Assembly (NCBI RefSeq): GCF_001956045.1
Contig: NZ_MRTH01000002.1
Location: 124,001 to 188,000 of the forward strand
DNA length: 64,000 nucleotides
Origin: Paenibacillus sp. FSL H7-0331
Lineage (GTDB): Bacteria; Bacillota; Bacilli; Paenibacillales; NBRC-103111
Direction: 5' to 3'
Shown here: positions 33,840-42,757 of the stretch, in pieces
How the letters are laid out: each line of letters begins with the position of its first letter
How positions within the stretch are numbered: the first letter of the stretch is position 1
Translations under genes and position numbers: made by a program
The notes under the pieces: generated by a model
What the model was told of the DNA's origin: nothing
Database searches by the model: none
What the model saw: the letters and a program-made list of their open reading frames with translations, nothing else

Positions 33840-35198
33840 CTATAATAGCAAGTAACTGACAAGCACACCTGTGCCACCAAACAGTAAACCAAAGCCGAGA
33901 TTCCATGCAGTAATCCGATAAGGATTGACGCGGAGCAAGCCGCTCATGATCGTTACTGTTGAATTAAAAGTTCCCATAAAGGATGAGCATAAGCATGAGG
34001 TAATGAGTACCATTGCGATACTTAGCGGATTCATGATCACAAGAACTGGCTGCAGTAGGAAGCCAAATACTCCCATTACGACCAAAGGATGAATACCTGC
34101 AACCGGTAATAGAAAGCAAACCAGAAAAATAACAATAAGCAGTAAGGATGGCCAGTGTGAGATCGATTGAACGGAGCCCTCGACCAGATGAAACAGCGGG
34201 CTTTTGGACACCGCACTATTGAAAAAACCGAAGGACAGGAACAATACCAATAAATGGCGCAGTCCGACGATGCCCTCTCTCCCATGCAAACGGATGGCGG
34301 CGACAAAGCGCCCCAATCGTCGCAAAGCGATAGCCCATACAATAGAAAAAGGAAGCAGTACAAACGTCATTGCCGTGAAAAAGGAAAGATGTAAAGCCGA
34401 TTGCAGTAAGAAAGCGAGAGTAATCAACAGCAAGAGAGCGAACAAAAATGTAATGGTTTTGGGCCATGATGGGGCTTTGGCAGTAGCTTGTATCATGGCT
34501 TCGTCCTTGATTCGTCGGTAGCTTAAGCCCCACAGGCCGCCAGCTATAAACATCAGGACAGATAAGCCAAGCATCCAGGGAAGCAGCGACATATATGAGA
34601 CGCCGGTAATGAGCACAGCGGTTGCCACCAAGGGCTCGACCGGACTCCACAATGCGACTATTCCGAAGCCGCGTAAGATGGCACTGGCGATGAACCGATT
34701 GGCCAAACCCTGCTCTTGATGCTGCAGATGCTTTTTCAATACTTTGTGAACCAAAGGAAGAGCGGCAAAAAACAGAAAAAGGCTTAGCAAATAACTTACA
34801 GCTAAGGAACGTACATATAAGCTGCCCAGGTTACCGGACTTCACGTGGAGCCATCTGCTCAAGTGCCGATCGTAACCGCCTATCCGGATAACCCGATTAA
34901 TGAACGGAAGCATGTACAAAAGCGAAATCAGCATGACGTTGGATGTCATCAATAAGGGGAGCTGAGAGATCGGAAGCTGTCCCCAGATCATACATGCAAT
35001 GCCTGCTGCAATAAAAAGAGAGCCGGCGATTTGAAACATCCTGCGAGCGTCATGCATGGAAATGGCTAGGCATACGATCGCAAGGCTACCTTCAACTATT
35101 AGGAGCCAGGTCGAGCCGATCAAGGTCTGCAGTACAAAGGTTAAGACTAATAAGCTGTAAAAAATGGGTCTTGTTGAATGGATCATGGTGGTAATCAC
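33840..35198 (-). CDS. polytopic membrane protein, about 12 helices, transporter-like
   Basis: 452 residues, almost wholly hydrophobic, with about 12 predicted helices and a central break near residue 220-240 (a basic loop around 'YRRIKDEAMIQATAKAPSWPK'), suggesting two repeats as in ion-transporter superfamily carriers. The segments 'LLPVAGIHPLVVMGVFGFLLQP' and 'LCSSFMGTFNSTVTIMSGLLRVNP' look like transporter re-entrant or substrate regions. I do not recognise a named family and give no substrate. It is a monocistronic minus-strand gene. Confidence 0.72.
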   Translation of the reverse strand: MITTMIHSTRPIFYSLLVLTFVLQTLIGSTWLLIVEGSLAIVCLAISMHDARRMFQIAGSLFIAAGIACMIWGQLPISQLPLLMTSNVMLISLLYMLPFINRVIRIGGYDRHLSRWLHVKSGNLGSLYVRSLAVSYLLSLFLFFAALPLVHKVLKKHLQHQEQGLANRFIASAILRGFGIVALWSPVEPLVATAVLITGVSYMSLLPWMLGLSVLMFIAGGLWGLSYRRIKDEAMIQATAKAPSWPKTITFLFALLLLITLAFLLQSALHLSFFTAMTFVLLPFSIVWAIALRRLGRFVAAIRLHGREGIVGLRHLLVLFLSFGFFNSAVSKSPLFHLVEGSVQSISHWPSLLLIVIFLVCFLLPVAGIHPLVVMGVFGFLLQPVLVIMNPLSIAMVLITSCLCSSFMGTFNSTVTIMSGLLRVNPYRITAWNLGFGLLFGGTGVLVSYLLL

Positions 35199-35287
35199 GG
35201 TTGTTCTCCTGTCTGAGTAGGTATCAGTATTAATTCTTTAGGTATTATAGCATTGAACGATTTAATGAGGTATCCTTTTTATAACAT

Positions 35288-35398
35288 AAGAATTTATAAG
35301 TTTTCAGCAAAGCTGAAGGATTCTTATCTCGCAAGAAAAGCAACCTATTGGACACGGATGTATCTTCGTCGAATAGGCTTCGATCAGAAGCTTTTCTT
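35288..35398 (+). promoter_or_regulatory. structured leader upstream of the MATE gene
   Basis: Two consecutive nested stem-loops lie in the 267-base gap before the MATE exporter. The first pairs AAGAAT (35288-35293) with ATTCTT (35320-35325), with inner TTCAGC/GCTGAA. The second pairs AAGAAAAGC (35333-35341) with GCTTTTCTT (35390-35398), with inner CCTATT/AATAGG. No terminal T run and no match to a riboswitch I know. Confidence 0.45.
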
Positions 35399-35465
35399 AT
35401 AAAAGAGGAAAAACCTTCAAGTTTGCGCTATATGGATTGTGACTTAATAATAAAGGAGAATATCA

Positions 35466-36860
35466 ATGAGCACTTCTAAACCAGCGGCGGCACGTCCCTC
35501 TTTAACAGAAGGACCTATCGCCAAAACGCTTTTCTTATTTTCTTTACCGATTTTGCTTGGCAATGTGCTTCAATCTTTGAATGGTTCTGTCAATGCGATC
35601 TGGATTGGCAAGTTTCTCGGTGAGCAAGCGCTTGCGGCAACGTCAAATGCCAACATTATTATGTTTTTGTTAATTAGTGCGATTTTTGGAATTGCCATGG
35701 CGGCTGTTATTTTGATCGGACAAAATCTTGGAGCCAAGCGTGTAGACGAGGCTAAAAAGGTAGTGGGCACGAGCGCGGTATTTTTTATGGTACTATCGAT
35801 TATTGTTGGAGCGATCGGCTTGATTTTTTCACCGGAAATTCTAGATTTGTTGAATACGCCGGCAGATGCGAGGGAGTTTGCAATTGCGTATACGCGGATT
35901 ATTTTTGCAGGGGTACCTTTTATGTTTGGCTATAATCTTGTGATGGCCGTTCTGCGTGGGTCCGGCGATGCCAAAACCCCATTTTACTTTTTGCTGCTGT
36001 CGGTCGGACTTGACGTTCTGCTGAATCCGTTATTGATCGAAGGGATGGGTCCCTTTCCACGGCTTGGCATATCCGGCTCTGCTTATGCGACCTTCTTCTC
36101 ACAATTGGTCAGCTTTGTGCTGCTGCTGTTATATTTGTATAGAAAAAAATATTTTCTTCGTATCACCAAAGACGATCTCCATATGCTGCGATTAAAATGG
36201 GATATTGTACGCGCTCTCATTCAAAAGGGACTTCCAATGGGTTTGAATATGGTGGTGGTTTCGTTAAGTAATCTGTTCTTGGTTCATTTGGTGAACTCAT
36301 ACGGCTCTGAGGCTTCAGCTGCTTTTGGTATCGCTACCCAAATTTCAAGCTATGTACAGATGCCAGCTCTTGCGATAGGCGGTGCGGTTACCTCAATGGC
36401 AGCGCAAAATATTGGCGCAGGGAATTGGGAGCGTGTTAATCGGATAACATGGACGGGTGTGGCCTTCAATGTGGGATTGACGGGCGTGCTGGTATCGTTC
36501 ATCCATTTATTTAACCGTCAAGCCGTCAGCCTGTTCCTCCCCGAGGGGAATGCGATAGATATCGGTGTGCACATTAATAATTTAACGCTCTGGTCGTTCA
36601 TTATATTTGGGATCTTCAATGTGGTCGCCGGTGTTGTCAGATCCTCTGGGTCCGTTATAGTACCGCTGGTCATTTCTTTTATCGCCTTATTGCTGGTGCG
36701 GAATCCGCTTGCTTACCTCTTGGGTGGTTTGTACGGCTTTGACTCCATCTGGTGGAGCTTTTCGATCAGCTTTACGGTAGCAGCGGTTTTGAACATTCTC
36801 TACTATCGATTCGGAAATTGGAAAAAAGCAAGAATGGGGCCGGCAGCTAAACCAGCCTAA
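35466..36860 (+). CDS. MATE-family multidrug efflux transporter
   Basis: 464 residues in 12 helices arranged as two six-helix halves. 'LFLFSLPILLGNVLQSLNGSVNAIWIGKFLGEQALAA' at the start and 'GLPMGLNMVVVSLSNLFLVHLVNSYG' at the start of the second half are the paired MatE motifs. It exports cationic drugs or metabolites using Na+ or H+. AAGGAG precedes the ATG. It converges with, and overlaps by a few bases, the VWA protein gene. A structured leader suggests regulation at RNA level. Confidence 0.92.
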   Translation: MSTSKPAAARPSLTEGPIAKTLFLFSLPILLGNVLQSLNGSVNAIWIGKFLGEQALAATSNANIIMFLLISAIFGIAMAAVILIGQNLGAKRVDEAKKVVGTSAVFFMVLSIIVGAIGLIFSPEILDLLNTPADAREFAIAYTRIIFAGVPFMFGYNLVMAVLRGSGDAKTPFYFLLLSVGLDVLLNPLLIEGMGPFPRLGISGSAYATFFSQLVSFVLLLLYLYRKKYFLRITKDDLHMLRLKWDIVRALIQKGLPMGLNMVVVSLSNLFLVHLVNSYGSEASAAFGIATQISSYVQMPALAIGGAVTSMAAQNIGAGNWERVNRITWTGVAFNVGLTGVLVSFIHLFNRQAVSLFLPEGNAIDIGVHINNLTLWSFIIFGIFNVVAGVVRSSGSVIVPLVISFIALLLVRNPLAYLLGGLYGFDSIWWSFSISFTVAAVLNILYYRFGNWKKARMGPAAKPA

Positions 36861-38572
36861 CGCTTGCGAAATACATCAAGAAGCAGCTCATTGCCCGATG
36901 TGGACTGTGTTTCCCAGGTTGCAGCAAAACGGACCTGATGAGAAACACCCAAAATATCGTAGCGATTGACAAGATGCTGTCGGGCATTACCGACAATGAG
37001 CGAGTGCAGCCGCACCTGTTTATGAGCGCCTAACTCAGCAAGCTGCTGGCGGACGGGTGCGCTAATCGTGCCTATACCGTCGGTGACCATGACGAAATCG
37101 GCGTCCTTGAAACGGGAGTTGGCTTCCACCATCTCAATTCCCCGTTTGATGGGAGCATCGAAATGGGTGCCTCCGCCAAATGCCAGCTGTGTCAACGCGT
37201 AAAATGCTGGCCAGTCCGGCTTACGCCAATATAACGTTTGCTCGACCAGTTCACCTTGGGCACCAAACAGCAGCAGGGCAAAGTCGCGCCGCTCCAACAT
37301 ACTAAAGGCAGCAAAGGTCGCGACAAAAATTTGTGCTACCCGCAGCTTGCTGCCGCGCATCGAATGGGATGTATCCAGCATACAAACGACCGGCCCTTTG
37401 TGGGGTTCTTTGGTGCGTCCGCTCACATTGTAAGTCAGCAGCTTGCGGTCGAGCCACTTCACCAGAAAATACGATTCAAAATCCGGATCAGCCAGCAAAC
37501 TGGCTTCACTTGGCAGCATATGGGCGATATCGGCTGATTGCCGCAAATCGTCATAAGCTTCAGGAATATGGGGCGAGCGTTGGTTGCGGCGCTGTACCTT
37601 GAGATGCTGCAGGTTGCGACCGACTTCCTGAAGAAAGGCGATCAGCTCCGGGTGACGCTTCAGCTTGTCCAGCCATTGGAGATAGTTGGCAAATTCCTGT
37701 CTGTGCAGCCTTCCAAGATCACTTCCCCAATAACGATTGGCTACGCGTTGGCTCGCTTGCAGCAAATCGTGAACGTCCAGACTTTCCTGCTCTTCACGCC
37801 CCAAGGCTTCCTTAAGCGAACGGTTCAGCCATTGTCCCAGCTGCTCCTCGAGCTGTTGATAGGTGTCCTTCTCGCGTTTGGTCAATCGTTCCAACTGACG
37901 TTCTCGCTGCTCAAGCTCAGCTTCGGACTTGCGCAGCTTCAGCTTCAGCTTATCCCGTTTCACGAAATCCGTCCGCATCTCCGTTTGCAGCGTTACAATA
38001 CGTTCCTTCAACTGTTGAATCTCCGATTCCACCAGTGGCCTTGAATCGAGCGAAGCCTGCTTTTCCTCAACATTGCGTTTCCCCAGCTGGAGCGTATATC
38101 CGACCAGCTTCAGTCGCTCCAGCTGTTTATCGCTGAGATGCTCGCTGATCTGAGTGCTGTCCTGCCCGAGACCCGTCTGCCTGTTCTGCAAGCCTATCCC
38201 CATCAACGTTTCATCCTGCTTGCGCTGCTTCACCTCTTCGGCATAAGTTGTTGTCAGCCACATTAGCGCTTTAAGTGCGGTTTTGAACGAAGCATTAACC
38301 TCACCTATTGTGCGGGGACGAATGGAGCGATAAAAAAACTGCCTGCGCAGCTGTCCAACCAGCCAATGGTGAAAAGGTGCAGCTTCCTGGGAACGGTTGA
38401 TTTCCGGCTTGGGTAAATAAAAGCACATGAAAAAATCGGCAAACAGCTCCACCGAAAACCAGGCCGCCGATCCCTTCGTCTCGCGAATCCATTCCTGCGC
38501 CGTGCGCGATGAGTGGACATATCCATCAAATACATAACGGTCTATACGGGCACATTGGATGATCAACCTCAC
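36857..38572 (-). CDS. VWA-domain protein, ViaA-like partner of the MoxR ATPase
   Basis: 571 residues. A helical and coiled-coil N-terminal half (heptad-rich around residues 170-260) precedes a C-terminal von Willebrand A domain with the metal-ion site D-x-S-x-S at D400 ('MLDTSHSMRGS') and the later 'FVMVTDGIG'. This fits ViaA and related proteins that work with a MoxR-family AAA+ ATPase, here encoded 31 bases upstream. The GTG start has an AGGTGG site close by; a TTG two codons later is an alternative. The stop overlaps that of the MATE gene on the other strand. Confidence 0.85.
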   Translation of the reverse strand: MRLIIQCARIDRYVFDGYVHSSRTAQEWIRETKGSAAWFSVELFADFFMCFYLPKPEINRSQEAAPFHHWLVGQLRRQFFYRSIRPRTIGEVNASFKTALKALMWLTTTYAEEVKQRKQDETLMGIGLQNRQTGLGQDSTQISEHLSDKQLERLKLVGYTLQLGKRNVEEKQASLDSRPLVESEIQQLKERIVTLQTEMRTDFVKRDKLKLKLRKSEAELEQRERQLERLTKREKDTYQQLEEQLGQWLNRSLKEALGREEQESLDVHDLLQASQRVANRYWGSDLGRLHRQEFANYLQWLDKLKRHPELIAFLQEVGRNLQHLKVQRRNQRSPHIPEAYDDLRQSADIAHMLPSEASLLADPDFESYFLVKWLDRKLLTYNVSGRTKEPHKGPVVCMLDTSHSMRGSKLRVAQIFVATFAAFSMLERRDFALLLFGAQGELVEQTLYWRKPDWPAFYALTQLAFGGGTHFDAPIKRGIEMVEANSRFKDADFVMVTDGIGTISAPVRQQLAELGAHKQVRLHSLIVGNARQHLVNRYDILGVSHQVRFAATWETQSTSGNELLLDVFRKR

Positions 38573-38603
38573 TCACCACCTATACGTATAATGGTGCTGC
38601 ATG

Positions 38604-39905
38604 CTAAAGTGTGTAGTCGTATTGGACTCCGGGAATTTCACGATCAAACAAGGTGCGGTATAAGCCTTGCAGTGTCTGCAAGATCCGTTCTCCCTGAATC
38701 CGCAAATGCGTGTATTTAACAGCGTAACGATCCGTATGGATCAGCAAAAAGTTTTGGTTGCGGATATAGCCGGGCCAATCCTTTTCCCGCTGCTGCCACT
38801 GCACCAATTTACCGCGCAGCTGTCGGGCTGTCTCTTCAAGCTCTTGCTTGCATTGCTCAAGTCGATCCTTTAACTGCTCCTGCGCTTCTTTTCCGAGTGA
38901 TCCGCCGACTTCCTTCTTGAACTGGAAGGCATGTAGCTCATCCTCCATATCGAGCCATCGTTTGGCGGTCTGATCATAGTCGTGAAGGGGCAGATCCCGC
39001 TCAGACTGCTGTTTAAGAGCCTCCTGAAAAGCGGTCTGAAACAATTCCTGTACTACCGTCACATCCTCTGGAAAATCCCACAGCATGTTAGGCGTATATA
39101 CGGTGTCCCACACATTGACTGCATCACGCCCGTTTAAAGCCGCTGAGGTTTTCCACAATTGCCCGATCTTGCGCCAGCGGCGGTCTGATAAGGTGAATTC
39201 TTTAGCTTCCATAGCGGTTTTCAACTGGTACAGCATATAGATAAGAGATTCCGGTATGGTGACCTGTTCAGACGCCTTTCTAACCGTTTCCACATCCTTG
39301 ACTGTCAAGAGGGAGGGAAGTGAGTCGGTTGGAAGCTGAAACATCTGCTCGTAGCTCGACATATGCTTCAGGAAGCCAACCTCGTAGCGAATCAGAAAAC
39401 GGTCATATAATGCGGCCAATTGCTCATTTTCTTCCGGTAGCTCGTTGGAGGCCGCCATCAGAAAAAGGAGCGGGGACTCTTCTTTGTCACGTCCATTGAA
39501 AAATATCCGTTCATTTAATATGGATAGCAAGGCGTTCAGGATAGCGCTGTTAGCTTTGAATATTTCATCGAGAAAAGCAAAGTCAGCAGCAGGCAAATAC
39601 CCTTCAGTTTGCCGAATATATTGATCAAGCTTCAGCTTCTGCAGCGAAACTGGACCAAACAGCTCATCAGGTGTTGTGAAGCGGGTTAACAGGTATTCAA
39701 ACCATTCTCCGCTGCCGAACAGCTGTGAGATCGCTCTTGCGAGCTGCGATTTGGCTGTGCCGGGAGGGCCGATCAGCAGTACATTCTCATTGCCCATCAA
39801 GCCGAGTACAAGTAAACGAATCAGCTCTTCACGCTCCAGGAAGCGGCTTTCCAGCAGACCGATAGCCTGCTCCAGCTGATGTTGAATTCTTTGAATTTCA
39901 TTCAT
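38604..39905 (-). CDS. MoxR-family AAA+ ATPase, RavA-like
   Basis: 433 residues. Walker A GPPGTAKS is at 46-53, Walker B F-L-D-E with acids at 113-114, sensor 1 is 'FLMAASNELPEENEQL', and an arginine-finger region lies in 'LYDRFLIRYEV'. The C-terminal third is helical and coiled. It resembles RavA, which with the VWA protein ViaA acts as a chaperone-like module modulating respiratory complexes or membrane stress in proteobacteria; in Firmicutes the role is not settled. It is first gene of a two-gene minus-strand operon. Confidence 0.88.
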   Translation of the reverse strand: MNEIQRIQHQLEQAIGLLESRFLEREELIRLLVLGLMGNENVLLIGPPGTAKSQLARAISQLFGSGEWFEYLLTRFTTPDELFGPVSLQKLKLDQYIRQTEGYLPAADFAFLDEIFKANSAILNALLSILNERIFFNGRDKEESPLLFLMAASNELPEENEQLAALYDRFLIRYEVGFLKHMSSYEQMFQLPTDSLPSLLTVKDVETVRKASEQVTIPESLIYMLYQLKTAMEAKEFTLSDRRWRKIGQLWKTSAALNGRDAVNVWDTVYTPNMLWDFPEDVTVVQELFQTAFQEALKQQSERDLPLHDYDQTAKRWLDMEDELHAFQFKKEVGGSLGKEAQEQLKDRLEQCKQELEETARQLRGKLVQWQQREKDWPGYIRNQNFLLIHTDRYAVKYTHLRIQGERILQTLQGLYRTLFDREIPGVQYDYTL

Positions 39906-40062
39906 TTGAATGTCCGTCCGCTTGTAACAACGACCTTAATCGTTAGCGAACGGGTACCTCCCCTGCAAATGTGTCATAGCTTGCCCAAGTCCAGCTCTAA
40001 TTGTAACAAAATAATTTTAGATATACGAATCATCACAGGATTTCTATTTGTGAGCGGGTTCA

Positions 40063-40071
40063 TGGTATGAT
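40063..40071 (+). promoter_or_regulatory. extended -10 promoter of the glutathione peroxidase gene
   Basis: TGGTATGAT is an extended -10 element, 30 bases before the peroxidase start; no convincing -35 is visible. Confidence 0.4.
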
Positions 40072-40100
40072 AAGACAAAACTTTGAGGAGGGTATCAACC

Positions 40101-40577
40101 ATGTCTAACATTTACGAAATATCCGTGCCGACAGCGAGCGGTGGGAGTAAATCATTAAGCGAATACAAAGGTAAGGTGCTGCTGATCGTGAACGTGGCTT
40201 CCAAATGCGGCTTTACACCGCAGTATGCAGGTCTTGAAAAGCTGAACCAGCAGTGGAAGGATCAAGGGCTGGTTGTTCTGGGCGTGCCCTGCAACGATTT
40301 TGGCGGACAAGAGCCAGGAAGCTCGGAAGAAATCCAGGAGTTTTGCAGCTTGAACTACGGTGTCACCTTTGAAGTGCTGGGCAAAGTTGCTATTTTGGGT
40401 GAGGATAAACATCCTTTATACGCGCTGCTAACGGAGCAGGCTGAGCAGCAGGGCGATGTCAAATGGAATTTTGAAAAGTTTTTAATTAGCAAAGAGGGCA
40501 CAATTGCCGGGCGATTCTCGAGCCGCGTTGCACCTGAGGATGCTGAGTTAACGGAAGCCATTGAGAAGCTGCTGTGA
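40101..40577 (+). CDS. gpx: glutathione peroxidase-type thiol peroxidase
   Basis: 158-residue GPx-family peroxidase. The peroxidatic cysteine is C36 in 'NVASKCGFTPQY', with the glutamine in 'GQEPGS' and tryptophan in 'VKWNFEKFL' completing the usual triad. Cysteine replaces selenocysteine, so it probably uses thioredoxin or bacillithiol rather than glutathione as reductant. A resolving-type cysteine is present in 'EFCSLNYGV'. The ATG at 40101 follows GAGGAGGG about 9 bases upstream; an earlier in-frame ATG at 40083 lies before that site. Monocistronic, with a terminator behind it. Confidence 0.92.
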   Translation: MSNIYEISVPTASGGSKSLSEYKGKVLLIVNVASKCGFTPQYAGLEKLNQQWKDQGLVVLGVPCNDFGGQEPGSSEEIQEFCSLNYGVTFEVLGKVAILGEDKHPLYALLTEQAEQQGDVKWNFEKFLISKEGTIAGRFSSRVAPEDAELTEAIEKLL

Positions 40578-40601
40578 TAACTTCTACATATTTGGAAAAC
40601 G

Positions 40602-40637
40602 AAGGATTGTGTGGTATGCCGCATAATCCTTTTTTTC
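40602..40637 (+). terminator. rho-independent terminator of gpx
   Basis: AAGGATT at 40602 pairs with AATCCTT ending at 40631, with an inner GTG/CAT extension, followed by seven T. Confidence 0.8.
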
Positions 40638-40678
40638 TACATGATTCGATTAATTTCGTCATCAATTTCCTTCATTTA

Positions 40679-40806
40679 TGATATAATTGACGCTGAAAAG
40701 CTAAACTTTAAGTTTTGAGAGGGCTCGCATGACTTACTTCCACAGGGAAGCTCGTTGTTGTCTAACAATGAGAGGGTATTTTAGCGGAATCTGCTCATAC
40801 AGCAGA
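40679..40806 (+). promoter_or_regulatory. promoter and structured 5' leader of the PAS-GGDEF-EAL gene
   Basis: The extended -10 TGATATAAT (40679-40687) would start a leader of about 130 bases. It contains AAACT-TTA-AGTTT (40703-40715), CTTCC/GGAAG (40737-40750), CTCGTTGTT-GTCT-AACAATGAG (40751-40772, one G-U pair) and TCTGCT-CATAC-AGCAGA (40790-40806); the last ends just before the GGGGAGAAGG site. It does not show the conserved sequences of c-di-GMP-I or -II riboswitches. Confidence 0.45.
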
Positions 40807-40823
40807 CTGGGGAGAAGGCAATC

Positions 40824-42536
40824 ATGGATTATTTAGAATCATCGCTGCCACTTACGCAGCAGCCCCTATTCATGCTTAGCGGCGATGCTATCGTGCTTCT
40901 GGGTTCGAATGGTAAAATTATACAATTAAATGCGGAGTGCAGCAGATTGCCGGGACTAAACTCCAAGGATTGGTTAGGTTGTACTTTTGAATCTCTTCTC
41001 GATAAGGAGAACGGACATACGTTTGCTGCCCATTTTCAAGGTGCATTGCGAGGATTGGCAAGTAATCTGGAGGTTGAATTTCCTGAACGGGGCGGGCAGG
41101 TTACGGAGCTGCAGTTGCGCTTAATCCCGGTTGACAGTGATGGACAGTTGTTTATATATGTGGTGCTCAAGGACGTGACAGACCAAAAGAGAGCATTACA
41201 GCTCATTGAGCATATGGCTTATCATGACACATTGACAGGACTACCCAATCGCACCATGTTTCAAATCCAGTTGACACAAATGATTTCTGCTTCTTTGGGC
41301 AGTTCTGAGGATGACCAGTTTGCCATTCTGCTGCTGGACTTGGAAAGGTTTCAAATGGTCAACGATTTGCTCGGCCCCAATCTGGCAGATTTGCTGCTTA
41401 AGCAGGTTGGTGAAAGGCTGCAGCTTCTTGCGGGATTCGATTGTACGGTAAGCCGATTAGGTAACCATGAATTTGCCGTTCTATTTTCCCGATTCGGAGA
41501 CTCCGCAGAAATTGTGGAGAAAGCCCGCTCGATTCATGAACAACTGATGGTTCCTTTTTTGGTGAGGGATCGGGAAATTGTGATTGTGGGGAGTATCGGA
41601 TTGGCTTTTTACCCGCAAGACGGCACGGACATGAATGGACTTCTGCTGCATGCGGCCAATGTACAGGCAATGGAGAAGGAATATGGCGAAGGTGTTTACC
41701 GTCTTCAGCAAGGGGATTTTGGAGCAAATGCGCGGCTTCGCTTAGAGCTTGAGCATGATTTGCGCAAGGCGTTGGAGCGCGAAGAGTTTGAGTTATATTA
41801 TCAACCACAGTATGACATACAGCGTAATGAGCTGATGGGTGCAGAAGCGTTGATCCGCTGGCATCATCCGAAGCATGGCATGGTTTCACCTGCACAATTC
41901 ATACCGCTTGCCGAGGAAACAGGCTTGATCGTACCGATTGGTGAATGGGTGCTTCGTACTGCATGTCGGCAAAATAAGCAGTGGCAAAGGGCAGGATTTC
42001 TGCATTTATCGATTTCCGTGAACTTATCGCTTCGTCAATTTCAGAAGCATAATCTGATCGGTGATATTACGCGGATTTTAAAAGAAACCGAACTCGAATC
42101 CAAATTTCTGGAGCTGGAAATTACAGAGAGTATGGCGATGGACAATGTTGAGCGTGTGATTCGCAAATTAAATGAACTGAAGGACTTGGGTATCCGAATT
42201 TCGATGGACGATTTTGGGACCGGCTACAGCTCACTTCAATATTTACGCAGACTTCCCTTACATAAGCTAAAAATCGATCAATCATTTATTCGCGATATTA
42301 ATCATGATGCCGACAGTGCGGCAATTGTAAGTACGATTATAGCGATGGCCAACCATTTAAGGCTGGAGGTGGTCGCCGAAGGAGTGGAAACGGCACAGGA
42401 TTTGCAATTTTTGCTGCTCCAGGACTGCCGCCACGCACAAGGATATCATTTTAGTAAACCGCTTCCTGCAATGGAATTCGAACGTTTGTTAAACGAAGGG
42501 GGGGAACTTCTGTCGCCTTTTTATGTGCAGCCTTGA
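40824..42536 (+). CDS. PAS-GGDEF-EAL protein, probable c-di-GMP phosphodiesterase
   Basis: 570 residues, apparently cytoplasmic. A PAS domain at about 10-120 is followed by a GGDEF domain (about 130-300) whose signature is degenerate, G-N-H-E-F at 213-217. An EAL domain then starts near 305, with an intact E-A-L at 341-343 in 'MGAEALIRWHHP', 'ELEITESMAM' and 'DDFGTGYSSL'. The lost GGDEF glycine and aspartate suggest no cyclase activity, possibly GTP sensing, while the EAL half keeps the key acids. It should lower c-di-GMP in response to a PAS-sensed signal. Confidence 0.9.
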   Translation: MDYLESSLPLTQQPLFMLSGDAIVLLGSNGKIIQLNAECSRLPGLNSKDWLGCTFESLLDKENGHTFAAHFQGALRGLASNLEVEFPERGGQVTELQLRLIPVDSDGQLFIYVVLKDVTDQKRALQLIEHMAYHDTLTGLPNRTMFQIQLTQMISASLGSSEDDQFAILLLDLERFQMVNDLLGPNLADLLLKQVGERLQLLAGFDCTVSRLGNHEFAVLFSRFGDSAEIVEKARSIHEQLMVPFLVRDREIVIVGSIGLAFYPQDGTDMNGLLLHAANVQAMEKEYGEGVYRLQQGDFGANARLRLELEHDLRKALEREEFELYYQPQYDIQRNELMGAEALIRWHHPKHGMVSPAQFIPLAEETGLIVPIGEWVLRTACRQNKQWQRAGFLHLSISVNLSLRQFQKHNLIGDITRILKETELESKFLELEITESMAMDNVERVIRKLNELKDLGIRISMDDFGTGYSSLQYLRRLPLHKLKIDQSFIRDINHDADSAAIVSTIIAMANHLRLEVVAEGVETAQDLQFLLLQDCRHAQGYHFSKPLPAMEFERLLNEGGELLSPFYVQP

Positions 42537-42579
42537 AAATTTGCTCTTTTTCTTGAGTGTAAAAAGGACTATAATAAAG

Positions 42580-42602
42580 CGGGATTCCAAAAGTCCCGTT
42601 TT
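42580..42602 (+). terminator. short terminator after the GGDEF-EAL gene
   Basis: CGGGATT-CCAAA-AGTCCCG (one G-U pair) followed by TTTT. A TATAAT at 42570-42575 lies just before it, so part of the stem could instead mark a transcript start. Confidence 0.5.
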
Positions 42603-42665
42603 ACTTATACAGCAATACCCTAATTGCCAGGCTGACCGGAGTTCCGGAAGCTGAAATACGTTGTA

Positions 42666-42749
42666 ATACTTACGATGCAAGTTTTGCGAAAGCAAAACTC
42701 TAAGCAAATGCTTACGAAGAAAGTTTTGCGAAAGCAAAACTCTAAGGAG
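42666..42749 (+). repeat. tandem 42-bp hairpin repeat covering the larE ribosome binding site
   Basis: Two direct copies (42666-42707 and 42708-42749) are identical at 37 of 42 positions. Each contains CTTACGA and the perfect hairpin AGTTTTGC-GAAA-GCAAAACT (42680-42699 and 42722-42741) followed by CTAAG. In the second copy CTAAG runs straight into the AAGGAGGG site of larE. Related units lie at 62437-62513. Confidence 0.8.
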
Positions 42750-42757
42750 GGATTTCC

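Noticed and set aside
40690..40820. c-di-GMP riboswitch upstream of the GGDEF-EAL gene
   Set aside because: Several hairpins are present, but the conserved GEMM-I and class II core sequences are not, so I kept it only as an unclassified structured leader.
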